Positions 27,101 to 36,096 of a stretch of DNA of 64,000 bases are shown one piece after another. A model generated the notes under the pieces. It did not search any database. It saw only the letters and a list, made by a program, of their open reading frames with translations, and was not told the origin of the DNA. Position 1 is the first letter of the stretch; every line of letters begins with the position of its first letter. Source of the stretch: Vreelandella halophila (GTDB lineage: Bacteria > Pseudomonadota > Gammaproteobacteria > Pseudomonadales > Oleiphilaceae); assembly GCF_019903425.1 (NCBI RefSeq), contig NZ_JACHUZ010000013.1, positions 624,087 to 688,086 of the forward strand. Direction: 5' to 3'. The position numbers and the translations under genes were made by a program.

Positions 27101-30100
27101 TCCGCCGGTTCACAGGGCTGGAAGGCACTGGTCTGATCCACCATGCGTGCCAGCGCGTCATGGCAGGCGAGAAGGGTGTCGCCGGTGGCCTCCCCCAGCG
27201 CCAGACGGCCTTGGGCCACGCGTTCGAACAGGTCCTCCAGTGAGTGCGACAGGTCCGCAATGGGCGCGATTTCGGCCATTCTGGCGCCGCCCTTGAGGGT
27301 ATGCAGCTCGCGCTGGAGCGTTTTGGCCAGCTCGGTGTTGTCCGGTTCCGAGATGTACTGGTGCAGGGCCTCGCCGGTGCTGTCGATCAGTTCATGGGCT
27401 TCCTCGAGGAAGATTTCCGCCAGCTCCGGATCGATATCCGCGCTGGCTTCTTCTGCTTCTGCGCTCCCGGTCCCATGCTGTTCTACAGGCTCAGGCTCAG
27501 CTTCGATGTCTTCGTCCAGGGCTTCGTCCATGGACGCCAGGTCACCGCCAAAGCGTTCCTCGAAGACCTGCTGCTCGGCGTCACTTCGAGCCTGACGCAG
27601 GTCGGCAGCCTGTTCGTTGAGGCGGGTGACGAGGCCGGCCGGGGATTCGGTGGCGAGCCCGGCAGCCAGCTGGTCCATGAGGTTGATCATGGCCTCGTGA
27701 GCTTCCCGCAGTAGCGGCGTCAGCCGATCCACGGGCAGATCCGTGGTTTCGATGACTTCCTCGTAGAGGTGCTGCAGCGCCCCGGCGAGTTCACTGACGT
27801 GCTGCACCTGGGCGCGGTCGGCACTGGCGCTGAGCGTGCCCAGGCTGTCGATCAGGGCCTGCAGGGGTGCTTCGCCGGTGTTGCCTTCCAGCCATTCTTC
27901 CAGGGTCTGATCGGCGTCGAGCAGCTGTTCAATGCCTTCATTGAGGAAGATGCTGATCAGGCTGTTGTCGCTGGCCGCGCCGGTCTCGGGCGTGGTGGTG
28001 CCGGCCGGGGGTGCCTCGTCGGGATAACGCTCCTGGTGCAGGGTGCGCAGATCGGCCAGGAACTCATCCGTCCCTTCAAGGGTGGTTAGGGGGTCGCTGG
28101 TCAGATGCTCCAGCCCCGCGTGTACGAAATCGCGCACCCGCCGGATGAGGCCGATCACCTTGGGGTCGGCCGGGTCGCCCGCCGCCCGCGCCCGTTTGAC
28201 GAACTTCTCCATGGGGGCTGTGACCCGGGCGATGGGCTCGATGCCGGCGGTGTGTGCGCTGCCCTTGAGAGTATGCAGCGCGCGGGAAAGGTCGTCGGTA
28301 TAGTCCGTTGTCTCCTGACCTTCGGCGTTCGCGAGGAAGTCGTTCAGTGAATCCAGGTGGCTGTCGGCCTCGGAACGGAAGATGTCCATGAGCATCGGGT
28401 CGAGCTCAGAATCCGCGGTTTTGTCCACGTCCTCCGGCGCTGCCTCGGGAGGCTGGGTTCCAGGCTCGGCCTCCGGCATGGGCTCGGCGTCCAGAACCTC
28501 GCCACGGGCCAGGGCATTGGCACGCTCCTCAAGCCGTGCTGTGTCCAGGGAGGGTGCACGCTGGTGGCGGAAGTCTTCCACAAGGGTGGGGATGGCATCG
28601 GTCACCTGCTGCAGCACTGATGCCATGTCATCGCTCATGAAAAGAGTACCGTCGAGGATGCGGTTGAGAGCATTTTCCACCGCCCAGGCCAACTCGCCGA
28701 TGCGTTGCGCCTCCACCATGCGCCCGCTGCCCTTGAGGGTATGGAAAGCCCGGCGGACCTCGGTGAGCGCGTTGGTATTCTCGTAGCTTTCCAGCAGCCG
28801 CGGCAGGTATTCATGGATGGTTTCCAGAACTTCCTCCGCCTCCTCGATGAAGATGTCGAGGATCTCCTGGTCTACAAGCGGCTCGTCGGCGGTTTCCGTC
28901 TCGGTCTCCGGAGCCGGCGCGGCGTTTGTTTCAGCCTGCGGCTCGGGTACCGTGTGGCCGCCTTTGGGTTCAGGTTCTGATTCAGGTTCGGGTCCTGCCG
29001 ACGTTTCAGGCTCTTCGCGTACAGCGCGTTCCGAGTCCGTATCCTCGGGCTCTTCGGCGTTGCGGCTATCCGCAAGGCCGTGCGCCTCGGTCATGAGATC
29101 GTCCACGTTGCCTTTGGTTTCACCATCGCGGAAGGACTGGATCAGACCCGGGAGTCGCTCGATCACCCGGTCGAGCAGGTTCATGATGCGTTCGGCGGGT
29201 TGGATGGAGCGGTCGAGGACACGGTTCAGAAGATTCTCGACCGACCAGGCCAGCTCACCGATGCTGGTTGCGCCCACGAGGCGGCCGCTGCCCTTGAGGG
29301 TATGGAAGGCGCGGCGTACTTCGCCGAGCGCCTGATGGTTGTCGTGGTCGGCCCGGAAGGTCGGGTAGTGCTGCTGGATGGTCTCCAGCACCTCGTCGGC
29401 CTCTTCCCCAAAGATCTCAAGGATATCGTCATCCAGCAGCTCGGAATCGCGTTCCTTGAGCGGTTCCGCGGTCGCGGCGGCAGCGCTGTCGGCGGGCGCC
29501 GTCTGGGTGGCTTCATCAGCTTCCGGTTCGGGGGCCTGCCAGGTGGGTTCGCGCCCGGGCGGGAACCCAAGGCTTTCCAGCCGCTCCTCGGCCATGGCCA
29601 GGATGGCATCGTTGTCGTCGATGCCCTCCATCAGCCGCTCAAGGTGGTATTCGATGCTGGTGATGGCGTCCGCGAGGGTATCGAGCTGCTCCCAGTTGGG
29701 GGTCCAGACGCCGTCGATCAGTACGTCCTGGATGAAGCGCTCGCAGGCTGCCAGCGCGGTGGCGGTGCGCTCCAGCGGGATCAGGTGCAGACTACCGCGG
29801 ATGCTGTAGAGCAGTTCCGGCACGCCACTGATGGCCTCAGTATTCCACTGGGAGGCAATGAAGTTGACCACTCCCGTCTTCACCTGCTCCAGCGCGTTGC
29901 GGGATTCGCGCAGCACCGCGCTGCCCGCCTCGGTGGCCTGGAGACCGGTTATCCGGTGGGCGTCTTCGCCGCTGCCGGTGGGCTGCTGGTCCTCCTGAGC
30001 GCCGTCGTGGTCAGAAAGTCCGGAAATGGAGGCTTCCACATAGAGCAGTGCCCCGGCGATGTCCATCAGGGTACCGTCGTCCACGGTATTCGTGCTGGCT

Positions 30101-31251
30101 GCCAGCTGGTTGACCCGATCGATCTGGTCGTTGATGACTCGCTGGCTGGTGCCCTGGCGCAGCATGGCGAGGGTGTTGGCCACCTGCCGGAGCCCCGGCA
30201 GCAGTTCCGCAAGATCGGCATTGCTGCGCTGATGGGCACGCACGAACAGGTCGAGCCGGTCCTTGATGGTGTTGAGTTCCTCGGTGAGCACATCCACTAC
30301 GGAGGCCATGGCTGCCCGCGCCGGCGCCTGGCTCTGGCCGTGATCGCCGGTGTCGTCCGGGAGGGCTTCGCGCAGGCGGTAGCGCTCCACCATGGTGCTG
30401 ACGCGTTCGCTCTCGCAGTCCGCGCCACGGGCGACGTAATAGAGCAGGTTCTTGAGGGTGTCCTCGGGCACGGACTGACTGAGGGTGGTGTCGCTTTCGC
30501 TGATCAGCCGTTCCAGTTCGCCATCGAGATCGCTGATCAGGGCCAGGGTGGCTGCGCCCATGGCGTTGTGGCCGGAATTCAGGGTATCAACGAGGGCGCC
30601 CGCGGCCTGCCAGATCTCACCCTGGGGGGTTCTCTGGCAGAGCTTGATCAGGCGGGTGATGACCTTGTCGAGGTAATCCAGGTGTGTATCCACATCCACG
30701 CCGCGCTCCAGCCCCGCGCGGGCGAACTGGAACATCTGCTGGAGCTTGCGCACCTTGTCGAGCACGCCGGAGGCGGTGAGGCGCTGGTTGGCCTGGGCCG
30801 GAGCCTCGAAACGTGCGGGGCTCAGGTCCGGGTTGAACAGGGCGCTGGCGGAGAGGAAGGTTTCGCCGCGCGCGGCCCGCAGTTCATTGAGCAGTGGCAG
30901 CAGCCGCAGCGGCACATCCTCACTGCGGGATTGCAGGGTGCTGAGGTAATCCGGCAGTTGCAGGATGCTTTGCATCAGGCTGCCGATAGCCGTTTCGTTG
31001 TTCCCCGGCTCACGGTTGAGCAGGGCTTCAGCCAGGGCTTCCATTTCCGCCGCGACCAGGCTGGCGCCTTCGAGCTGGACCATCCGGAGCGTGCCGTGGA
31101 CCTGGTGCAGATGGTTCAGGCAGAACCGGAGCTGCGCCAGATCTTCGCGGTTCTCGGCAAAGGCCTCCAGCGCTTGCTGGCTCTGTCTGAGTGTCTCCTG
31201 GATTTCACCCCTCACCCAGTGGAGGGAAAGGCTGTCATCGTGCTGGGCCAT
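24178..31251 (-). CDS. chpA: Hybrid chemotaxis kinase ChpA with multiple Hpt domains
   Basis: A 2357-residue histidine kinase of the Pil-Chp twitching system. The start ATG 31251 has CCGGAG 8 bases upstream. Six canonical Hpt motifs of the type H-T-[LI]-K-G-[GS] occur near residues 650, 837, 994, 1317, 1482 and 1615. Three more modules have the fold but lack this motif: QVHGTLRMV (about 50), SIRGSLHLIP (about 480, FimL-like) and SLGTLSASADR (about 1137). Long Pro/Glu/Ala-rich linkers separate the modules. After them come the dimerisation region (about 1740), the ATPase block with RNAIDHGIED and DDGGGIDTEK (about 1930-2040), a CheW domain (about 2085-2200) and a receiver ending with VDDSVTVRKV and LLDIEMPRMDG (about 2235-2355). 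It overlaps pilK by 17 bases. Confidence 0.95.
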   Translation of the reverse strand: MAQHDDSLSLHWVRGEIQETLRQSQQALEAFAENREDLAQLRFCLNHLHQVHGTLRMVQLEGASLVAAEMEALAEALLNREPGNNETAIGSLMQSILQLPDYLSTLQSRSEDVPLRLLPLLNELRAARGETFLSASALFNPDLSPARFEAPAQANQRLTASGVLDKVRKLQQMFQFARAGLERGVDVDTHLDYLDKVITRLIKLCQRTPQGEIWQAAGALVDTLNSGHNAMGAATLALISDLDGELERLISESDTTLSQSVPEDTLKNLLYYVARGADCESERVSTMVERYRLREALPDDTGDHGQSQAPARAAMASVVDVLTEELNTIKDRLDLFVRAHQRSNADLAELLPGLRQVANTLAMLRQGTSQRVINDQIDRVNQLAASTNTVDDGTLMDIAGALLYVEASISGLSDHDGAQEDQQPTGSGEDAHRITGLQATEAGSAVLRESRNALEQVKTGVVNFIASQWNTEAISGVPELLYSIRGSLHLIPLERTATALAACERFIQDVLIDGVWTPNWEQLDTLADAITSIEYHLERLMEGIDDNDAILAMAEERLESLGFPPGREPTWQAPEPEADEATQTAPADSAAAATAEPLKERDSELLDDDILEIFGEEADEVLETIQQHYPTFRADHDNHQALGEVRRAFHTLKGSGRLVGATSIGELAWSVENLLNRVLDRSIQPAERIMNLLDRVIERLPGLIQSFRDGETKGNVDDLMTEAHGLADSRNAEEPEDTDSERAVREEPETSAGPEPESEPEPKGGHTVPEPQAETNAAPAPETETETADEPLVDQEILDIFIEEAEEVLETIHEYLPRLLESYENTNALTEVRRAFHTLKGSGRMVEAQRIGELAWAVENALNRILDGTLFMSDDMASVLQQVTDAIPTLVEDFRHQRAPSLDTARLEERANALARGEVLDAEPMPEAEPGTQPPEAAPEDVDKTADSELDPMLMDIFRSEADSHLDSLNDFLANAEGQETTDYTDDLSRALHTLKGSAHTAGIEPIARVTAPMEKFVKRARAAGDPADPKVIGLIRRVRDFVHAGLEHLTSDPLTTLEGTDEFLADLRTLHQERYPDEAPPAGTTTPETGAASDNSLISIFLNEGIEQLLDADQTLEEWLEGNTGEAPLQALIDSLGTLSASADRAQVQHVSELAGALQHLYEEVIETTDLPVDRLTPLLREAHEAMINLMDQLAAGLATESPAGLVTRLNEQAADLRQARSDAEQQVFEERFGGDLASMDEALDEDIEAEPEPVEQHGTGSAEAEEASADIDPELAEIFLEEAHELIDSTGEALHQYISEPDNTELAKTLQRELHTLKGGARMAEIAPIADLSHSLEDLFERVAQGRLALGEATGDTLLACHDALARMVDQTSAFQPCEPADELIERVQALMRGETAPPAAETEAKEPESETSEQASEPQAETTAEPEAEPTSAPESELSVLFLDEAREIENALEQAVQDWESDPEQGEPMARMREELHTLKGGARLSELEPIAELADTWESTLDSVIEGAGDSHQALSFSQQSLTRLGGMLDRVEAGEPLEAVAPGAEASEATAGDDAEDDPSNVDPEVLEIFLEEAGELVDTLDHTLAAWQRAEDGDEATHSQEAQRALHTIKGGARLAELTTLGEKAHRFESLLSRIESEGNQPSEAQWEEIHGLHDEIISRVEQVRRTWQGDAGEERPEAAAEAPPAQEPETPAGTAESPQEPTQPEAQTTPEPDPAAQETQPQQQARDQRRAELARSAQETLRVNAQLMDEMVNLAGETSITRGRLEQQISDFSHTLDEMAATTDRLREQLRRMEIETEAQILHRAEQEFGPDYEQDFDPLEMDRYSSIQQLSRALSESASDLADLRETMSDKVRDAETLLLQQQRTNTELQEGLMKTRMVPFSSMVPRLRRIVRQISGETGKKAHFEVNNAEGELDRTVLDRMVAPLEHMLRNAIDHGIEDAGEREQAGKPATGNVRLDLNREGGEVVLRLKDDGGGIDTEKVRQKAIKQGLLDSGEDLTDHEILQFILQPGFSTAASVTQISGRGVGMDVVASEIKQLGGSLDIDSTLGTGTIFTVRLPFTVSVNRALMVTIGEDYYAIPLNTIEGIVRVSTYELEEYYQPDAPLYEYAGQQYRLQYLGALLNSESQPKLQGQALPLPVMLVRGADQPMALQVDSLMGSREIVVKSLGQQFGSVRGVSGATILGDGNVVVILDLPAMIRGDILAQRQRMLAQVETRETPREQRPTQVMVVDDSVTVRKVTSRLLERHGMEALLAKDGLDAVGQLQDRRPDIVLLDIEMPRMDGFEVASFIRHDSKLNDVPIIMITSRTGDKHRERAEAIGVNHYLGKPFQEQELLDTIMEHASVGAEQ

Positions 31252-32158
31252 GATCACTCCGGTTGCCATGCTGGGGGTCCGACCGCTGCCAGGCGAGAAC
31301 CTTGCGGGCTGCCACAGGGGTCAGCTCCGGGTGCTGCCAGTCTGTCAGTTCGCCCTGCCCCAGGATCAGGAGTCCGCCGGGGGCGAGCAGCTCGGCCAGT
31401 CGGTTGGCGATGTCCCGCCGCCGCCAGCGGCGGAAGTAGATAAGCACATTCTGGCAGAAAATAATGTCAATGCCGTGCATGGGTGCGTGTCGCAGTTCAA
31501 GAATATTGAGCTGTGAGAAGCTGACCCGTTTCCTGAGCTCCGGGATCACGGAAACACTGTTGTCCGCCAGGGTCTCGAAATAGTGTGACTGCCAGTAAGG
31601 GTCCGTGCCCGCCAACCGTCTAGGTCCGTAAACACCGCGGCGAGCCTTCTCCAGCGCTACCAGGCTGATGTCAGTACCAGTGACGCCGAAATAGCGGCGC
31701 CCCGGGGCTTCACTGGCCGCCTGGTGCAGGATCATGGCCAGGGTGTAGGCTTCCTCTCCGGTGGCACAGCCCAGACTCCAGGCCTCAAGTGTTCTGCAGT
31801 CCTGTTCCCGGTAACGGTCACGGGCGTAACCGGCAACCAGCACAAAAGCGTCCCCATCGCGGAAGAAGCGCGTTTCCTGGACGGTCAGCCGGTCGACCAG
31901 GGTCGCCCATTCGGCAATGGCTCCAGGCCCGTACATGACCTTCTCGTAGTAGGCCTGGTAGCTGGGGAACCCGAGTTCCCGGACCCGGGTTCCCACATTG
32001 GCCTCCAGGAAAGAGCGCCGCCCGGAGGTGAGTGTCATGCCGGTACGCGACTCAAGCAGGTCCCGCCATTGCTCGAACTGGGCGTCATCCATGGCCATAC
32101 CCGGGGCGAAGCCGGGCATGGCCGCTGTGGATGGATTGTCGTTTTCAGCATTGACCAT
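31235..32158 (-). CDS. pilK: Chemotaxis methyltransferase PilK (CheR-like)
   Basis: A 307-residue CheR-type methyltransferase. The helical N-terminal domain includes FEQWRDLLESRTGMTL. The SAM site is in WSLGCATGEEAYTLAM (about residue 128), followed by the CheR blocks GVTGTDISLVALEKARRGVY and IDIIFCQNVLIYF, the typical F-C-x-N-V-x-I-Y-F motif. It methylates the receptor PilJ. It lies between pilJ and chpA as in P. aeruginosa, overlapping chpA by 17 bases. Confidence 0.93.
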   Translation of the reverse strand: MVNAENDNPSTAAMPGFAPGMAMDDAQFEQWRDLLESRTGMTLTSGRRSFLEANVGTRVRELGFPSYQAYYEKVMYGPGAIAEWATLVDRLTVQETRFFRDGDAFVLVAGYARDRYREQDCRTLEAWSLGCATGEEAYTLAMILHQAASEAPGRRYFGVTGTDISLVALEKARRGVYGPRRLAGTDPYWQSHYFETLADNSVSVIPELRKRVSFSQLNILELRHAPMHGIDIIFCQNVLIYFRRWRRRDIANRLAELLAPGGLLILGQGELTDWQHPELTPVAARKVLAWQRSDPQHGNRSDHGPAR

Positions 32159-32188
32159 GGTACGCCCGCACCTGAGCGGTGGTTCTGA

Positions 32189-34321
32189 TTAACGGACTGT
32201 CGGGACATCCTGGTCGCTGTCATCTCCATCATCCATGGAATCATTCTGTTCGGGAGCCTGCGGGATTTCCTGCGCAGGCTGTTCGTCCTCAACCTCGCCG
32301 GCCGTCTCCGGCAGCTTGAAGCCGGCTACGGACTCACGCAGCTCGGCGGCCATCGCCGCCAGGTTGCCGATGGATTCGGCGGTCTGATTGGTGCCCGAAG
32401 AGGTCTGCGAGGTGATCTCCTGGATCACGTTCATGGTGTTCGAGATGTGGGCCGCCGAGGACGACTGCTGGCGCGCCGCGTTGGAAATGTTCTGGATCAG
32501 TTCCGCCAGGTTGGTGGATACGTTCTCGATCTCCTCCAGCGCCACGCCGGCGTCCTGGGCCAGGCGGGCACCACGGACCACCTCGGAGGTGGTGTGTTCC
32601 ATGGAGATCACGGCCTCGTTGGTGTCCGACTGGATCGTCTTGACCAGGGCTTCGATCTGCTTGGTAGCCGCCGAGGAACGCTCCGCCAGTCGCTGGACCT
32701 CGTCCGCGACCACCGCGAAGCCGCGTCCCGCGTCCCCGGCCATGGAGGCCTGGATGGCGGCGTTCAGCGACAGGATGTTGGTCTGGTCGGCGATGTCGTT
32801 GATCAGCGAGACGATGTCGCCGATCTCCTGGGAGGATTCACCCAGGCGCTTGATCCGTTTGGAGGTTTCCTGGATCTGCTCGCGGATGTCGTCCATGCCC
32901 TTGATGGTGTTCTGAACCACCTCGGCGCCCTTCTTGGCGATGGATACCGAGCGCTCGGCAACCGAGGAGGATTCGGAGGCGTTGGACGACACCTGATCGA
33001 TGGAGACTGCCATTTCGTTCACGGCCGCCGAGGCACCGGCAATCTCCTGGGCCTGGTGCTCCGAGGCCTCGGCCAGCTGTTTGGCCGTGGCCTGGGTCTG
33101 CTCGGCAGAGGAGGCCACATTCACGGCCGTATCGCGGATTGACTGCACCAGGGTCCGCATCTGGTCGATGGCGTAGTTGATGGAGTCGGCGATGGCGCCG
33201 GTGAAGTCCTCGGTGACCGTGGCCTCCGTCGTCAGGTCACCATCCGCCAGGTCGGCCAGTTCGTCCAGCAGTCGCAGGATGGCGTTCTGGTTCTGTTCGT
33301 TCTGCTCCTGAGTTTCGCGCAGGCGGCGCTGGGATGCCTGATAGAGGGCTACACCGATGGCGATGATGTTGGCCAGGATGGCGAGCAGAATCACGTAGGC
33401 CCACAGCGGCGTGACGAGGTGGCTACGGTTCTGGACCAGGGAGACCAGCTCCGAGGTTTCGCTCAGCAGTTCAGGGCTCTGGTTGAAGATGGTGTTGGCG
33501 GATTCCCGCGCCTGGAACAGATCCGGGGAGAAATTGAGGATCCGATCGACGTTTTCGTCCACCACGCTGAAGAGTTCGTTCTCAACGTACTCAAGGATGA
33601 ACTGCGCATCCGGATCCTCCAGTGCGCTCACATCCATGGATTCGTCGCCACGCAGCTGGGCATTGAGCACCCGGCCGAAGCGCTGGGCGTCCTGGCCGAA
33701 CTGGTTGGCGGCCACCACCGCGTCCTCGTCACCGCTGAGGATATTGTTCACGCTCCGGGCGATACGTTCAGCGAGAAGCGACTGGCGCTGGGCCAGCGAG
33801 ATCTGCTGGGGGGCCGCCTCGGTGTTGATGAGGATGTCCACCACGTCCTCGTATTCCACCTGCAGGTCCGGAATGATGCTGTTGAGCTCGCCCGCCACCT
33901 GGTGAAGCTCCAGAACGGCACCGCGGGTGGCGAGGATCTCATCCGCGTTGGTGCGCACCTCGTTCCAGCGTTGCTGTACCTCGGTTTCCCCAGTGAGCTC
34001 GAGCGGGCGCAGGCCAGTGTCCGGATTGCCTTCGCGCAGATAGCCCCAGAGTTCATCAAAACGGTCGCGGGAGCTCTGGAGCTGGTCGAAAGCCGCCTCG
34101 GTGCCGCCGGCCGCCTCGGTGGCATTCTTGGCGATCTCCTGGGAGAGCACCCGGAGGTCACCCGCGTAGTCGATGTACTGGGCATCATGGCTGCTGTTGC
34201 GGTTGATCAGGAACAGCACCACCACCAGCGCAATGGTCAGCACCCCGAGCAGACCAATCAGCCCAACAATGGGCCGGTTGGCGCTCTGCGCTGAGATGAA
34301 TTTTCCGGCACGGTTCTGCAT
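32189..34321 (-). CDS. pilJ: Type IV pili chemoreceptor PilJ
   Basis: A 710-residue methyl-accepting chemotaxis protein. The ATG at 34321 has AGGAG 7 bases upstream. A first membrane span (about residues 17-39) is followed by a periplasmic PilJ-type domain (about 40-300) and a second span in WAYVILLAILANIIAIGVAL (about 305-325), then a HAMP-like linker with a long coiled coil. The cytoplasmic signalling hairpin contains DQTNILSLNAAIQASMAGDAG and [17 protein letters not shown]; note NAAIQAS where most receptors read NAAIEAA, typical of PilJ. It senses surface or pilus retraction cues and signals to ChpA through PilI/ChpC. Confidence 0.94.
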   Translation of the reverse strand: MQNRAGKFISAQSANRPIVGLIGLLGVLTIALVVVLFLINRNSSHDAQYIDYAGDLRVLSQEIAKNATEAAGGTEAAFDQLQSSRDRFDELWGYLREGNPDTGLRPLELTGETEVQQRWNEVRTNADEILATRGAVLELHQVAGELNSIIPDLQVEYEDVVDILINTEAAPQQISLAQRQSLLAERIARSVNNILSGDEDAVVAANQFGQDAQRFGRVLNAQLRGDESMDVSALEDPDAQFILEYVENELFSVVDENVDRILNFSPDLFQARESANTIFNQSPELLSETSELVSLVQNRSHLVTPLWAYVILLAILANIIAIGVALYQASQRRLRETQEQNEQNQNAILRLLDELADLADGDLTTEATVTEDFTGAIADSINYAIDQMRTLVQSIRDTAVNVASSAEQTQATAKQLAEASEHQAQEIAGASAAVNEMAVSIDQVSSNASESSSVAERSVSIAKKGAEVVQNTIKGMDDIREQIQETSKRIKRLGESSQEIGDIVSLINDIADQTNILSLNAAIQASMAGDAGRGFAVVADEVQRLAERSSAATKQIEALVKTIQSDTNEAVISMEHTTSEVVRGARLAQDAGVALEEIENVSTNLAELIQNISNAARQQSSSAAHISNTMNVIQEITSQTSSGTNQTAESIGNLAAMAAELRESVAGFKLPETAGEVEDEQPAQEIPQAPEQNDSMDDGDDSDQDVPTVR

Positions 34322-34390
34322 TTTCGGCTCCTGGCCTGTCACTCTGACTGATGTTTTTGATTGATGGATTCGGTGGCTATCACACGCGCA

Positions 34391-34951
34391 CTACCAGTGC
34401 GCCACATCCAGAAACTGTTCATTCTCGGCCAGCGCCAGTGTGGAAAACACGTTCCACACCTCGTCACTGCGCTGGTAAGCCCCCCGCAGGAAGGGTTTCA
34501 CCGCCGCGGGAGGATCCTCCGGGTCCGGCACATGGCTGTCGACGCTGAAATACTGCATTCCGAGCACGTCATCAACCACCAGCCCACTGAACAGGTTGCC
34601 CTGTTCGATGACCAGCACCCGGCGCTCACGCAGGGTGCCAGTGGGCCTGGGAAGGCCAAAGAAGACGGCGAGATCAATGATCGGGAGCAGTCGGCCGCGG
34701 ACGTTGGCGACCCCGAGCATGAACGTGCGGACACCGGGGACCGGAGTGAATCGGGGTACATCCAGGATTTCGACCACCTCACCCATGGGCGCCACATACC
34801 GCTGGCCGGCCAGGGTGAACCCGATGCCGCTGAACAATTCAACCGCTTCTTCCTGCTTGGGCAGGCCGGCGGCCTGTTCAAGACTGCGTTGGGCGATATC
34901 CGTAAGGACGCTGAACGGATCGACTTCAGGGGAGGTGGCCTGCGCGGACAT
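34391..34951 (-). CDS. pilI: CheW-like adaptor PilI
   Basis: A 186-residue CheW-domain protein in the PilI position between pilH and pilJ. GIGFTLAGQRYVAPMGEVVEILDVPRFTPVPG and VRTFMLGVANVRGRLLPIID are the CheW hallmark segments (partner-binding loop with VRG). It couples PilJ to the kinase ChpA. An unassigned N-terminal tail of about 40 residues precedes the domain. Confidence 0.93.
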   Translation of the reverse strand: MSAQATSPEVDPFSVLTDIAQRSLEQAAGLPKQEEAVELFSGIGFTLAGQRYVAPMGEVVEILDVPRFTPVPGVRTFMLGVANVRGRLLPIIDLAVFFGLPRPTGTLRERRVLVIEQGNLFSGLVVDDVLGMQYFSVDSHVPDPEDPPAAVKPFLRGAYQRSDEVWNVFSTLALAENEQFLDVAHW

Positions 34952-34964
34952 CCGGAGCTCCCGT

Positions 34965-35327
34965 TCAGCTCAGCAGGTCGTCGATGGTCTTGAGCAGCTC
35001 GTCCTCGGGCACCGGCTTCACCAGATAGCCGCGGGCGCCCTGACGAGTGCCCCAGACACGGTCCGTTTCCTGGTCCTTGGTGGTCACGATGACCACCGGG
35101 ATGTGCTGGGTTTCCGAGCTGCGGGTCAGCTGACGGGTTGCCTGGAAGCCGTTCAGCCCGGGCATAACCACGTCCATCAGGACCAGATCCGGCTGTTCCG
35201 AACGGGCGATGGCGACGCCGTCGGAGCCGTTATCGGCACTGAGCGCTTCGTGGCCGTTTTTGGTCAGCAGTCCGGAGATCTTCTTCACCTCTGTGGGTGA
35301 GTCGTCAACGATCAGGATGCGAGCCAT
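34965..35327 (-). CDS. pilH: Response regulator PilH (CheY-like)
   Basis: A 120-residue single receiver domain. The acidic pair is in ILIVDDSPTEV, the phospho-acceptor Asp in LVLMDVVMPGLNGF, the Thr in VVIVTTKDQ, and the Lys in YLVKPVPEDEL. In P. aeruginosa PilH dampens or promotes pilus retraction opposite to PilG. It lies 47 bases downstream of pilG and 13 bases upstream of pilI. Confidence 0.93.
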   Translation of the reverse strand: MARILIVDDSPTEVKKISGLLTKNGHEALSADNGSDGVAIARSEQPDLVLMDVVMPGLNGFQATRQLTRSSETQHIPVVIVTTKDQETDRVWGTRQGARGYLVKPVPEDELLKTIDDLLS

Positions 35328-35374
35328 GGGTTCCTCTACTCTGGGTCGTCAAATGATGGGTCATGCCGTCGCGG

Positions 35375-35767
35375 TTATTCCTGGCGTGCGGGCATGTGGT
35401 CGCGGATGGTGCCGAGCAGTTCATCCTTGCTGAAGGGCTTCGTCAGGTACTGGTCTGAACCCACGATGCGGCCCTTGGCCTTGTCGAAGAGGCCGTCCTT
35501 GCTCGAAAGCATGATCACGGGTGTCTGCTTGAAGGCATCGTTGTTCTTGATCAGGGCGCAGGTCTGATAGCCGTCGAGCCGCGGCATCATGATGTCCACA
35601 AAGATGATGTCCGGCTGGGAGTCCGCGATCTTGGCGAGTGCGTCAAAACCATCGGTGGCAGTGATGACTTCGCAGCCCACTTTCTTGAGAAGGGTTTCAG
35701 CGGTGCGACGGATGGTCTTACTGTCGTCGATCACCATGACTTTGAGGTTTTCGAAGTTCTCGTCCAT
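35375..35767 (-). CDS. pilG: Response regulator PilG (CheY-like)
   Basis: A 130-residue single receiver domain, first gene of the Pil-Chp operon. Acidic pair in VMVIDDSKTIRRTA, phospho-acceptor Asp in IIFVDIMMPRLDGYQ, Thr/Ser at PVIMLSSKDG and Lys in YLTKPFSKDEL. PilG promotes pilus extension, via the PilB ATPase and CyaB-cAMP signalling in Pseudomonas. It is divergent from gshB with a 329-base gap. Confidence 0.94.
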   Translation of the reverse strand: MDENFENLKVMVIDDSKTIRRTAETLLKKVGCEVITATDGFDALAKIADSQPDIIFVDIMMPRLDGYQTCALIKNNDAFKQTPVIMLSSKDGLFDKAKGRIVGSDQYLTKPFSKDELLGTIRDHMPARQE

Positions 35768-36096
35768 TGTCCAAAAGCCCTGCGCTGGAGATAGAGATCG
35801 TTATTGTCGTCGGCGCCCCGGATGGCGTTCCGTGCCCGTGCTTCAGCAATGAGGCGCCGTTTTAACATAGATCCCGTGCGTGTTCTATATTGCCCTACTG
35901 TTATAGCGAACCCTGGGCCCGGCCTCCACCAGTGCCGTGTCACTGATTGTGATCAGTCTCACTGTATGGGCGCTATGCAGCAGCCTGTAAAACCCGCTTG
36001 CAGAACGGCTGCCCTTTTTCCAGCATAGCAGGTATTCTCTGGCACGCATTTCCGGCACATTGCCAGTTCGTTAATCCGTCTCCGGGAGGCCCCCTG
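35768..36096. promoter_or_regulatory. Divergent promoter region between pilG and gshB
   Basis: A 329-base gap without a gene. It holds the promoters for the pil-chp operon (minus) and the gshB-pyr operon (plus). An A/T-richer stretch lies at about 35870-35910. I see no palindromic operator and no strong small-RNA or terminator signal. Confidence 0.4.

Noticed and set aside
29080-31443. 787-codon plus-strand open frame across chpA and pilK
   Set aside because: Antisense shadow of two well-supported genes; the product is low-complexity and lacks a ribosome binding site.
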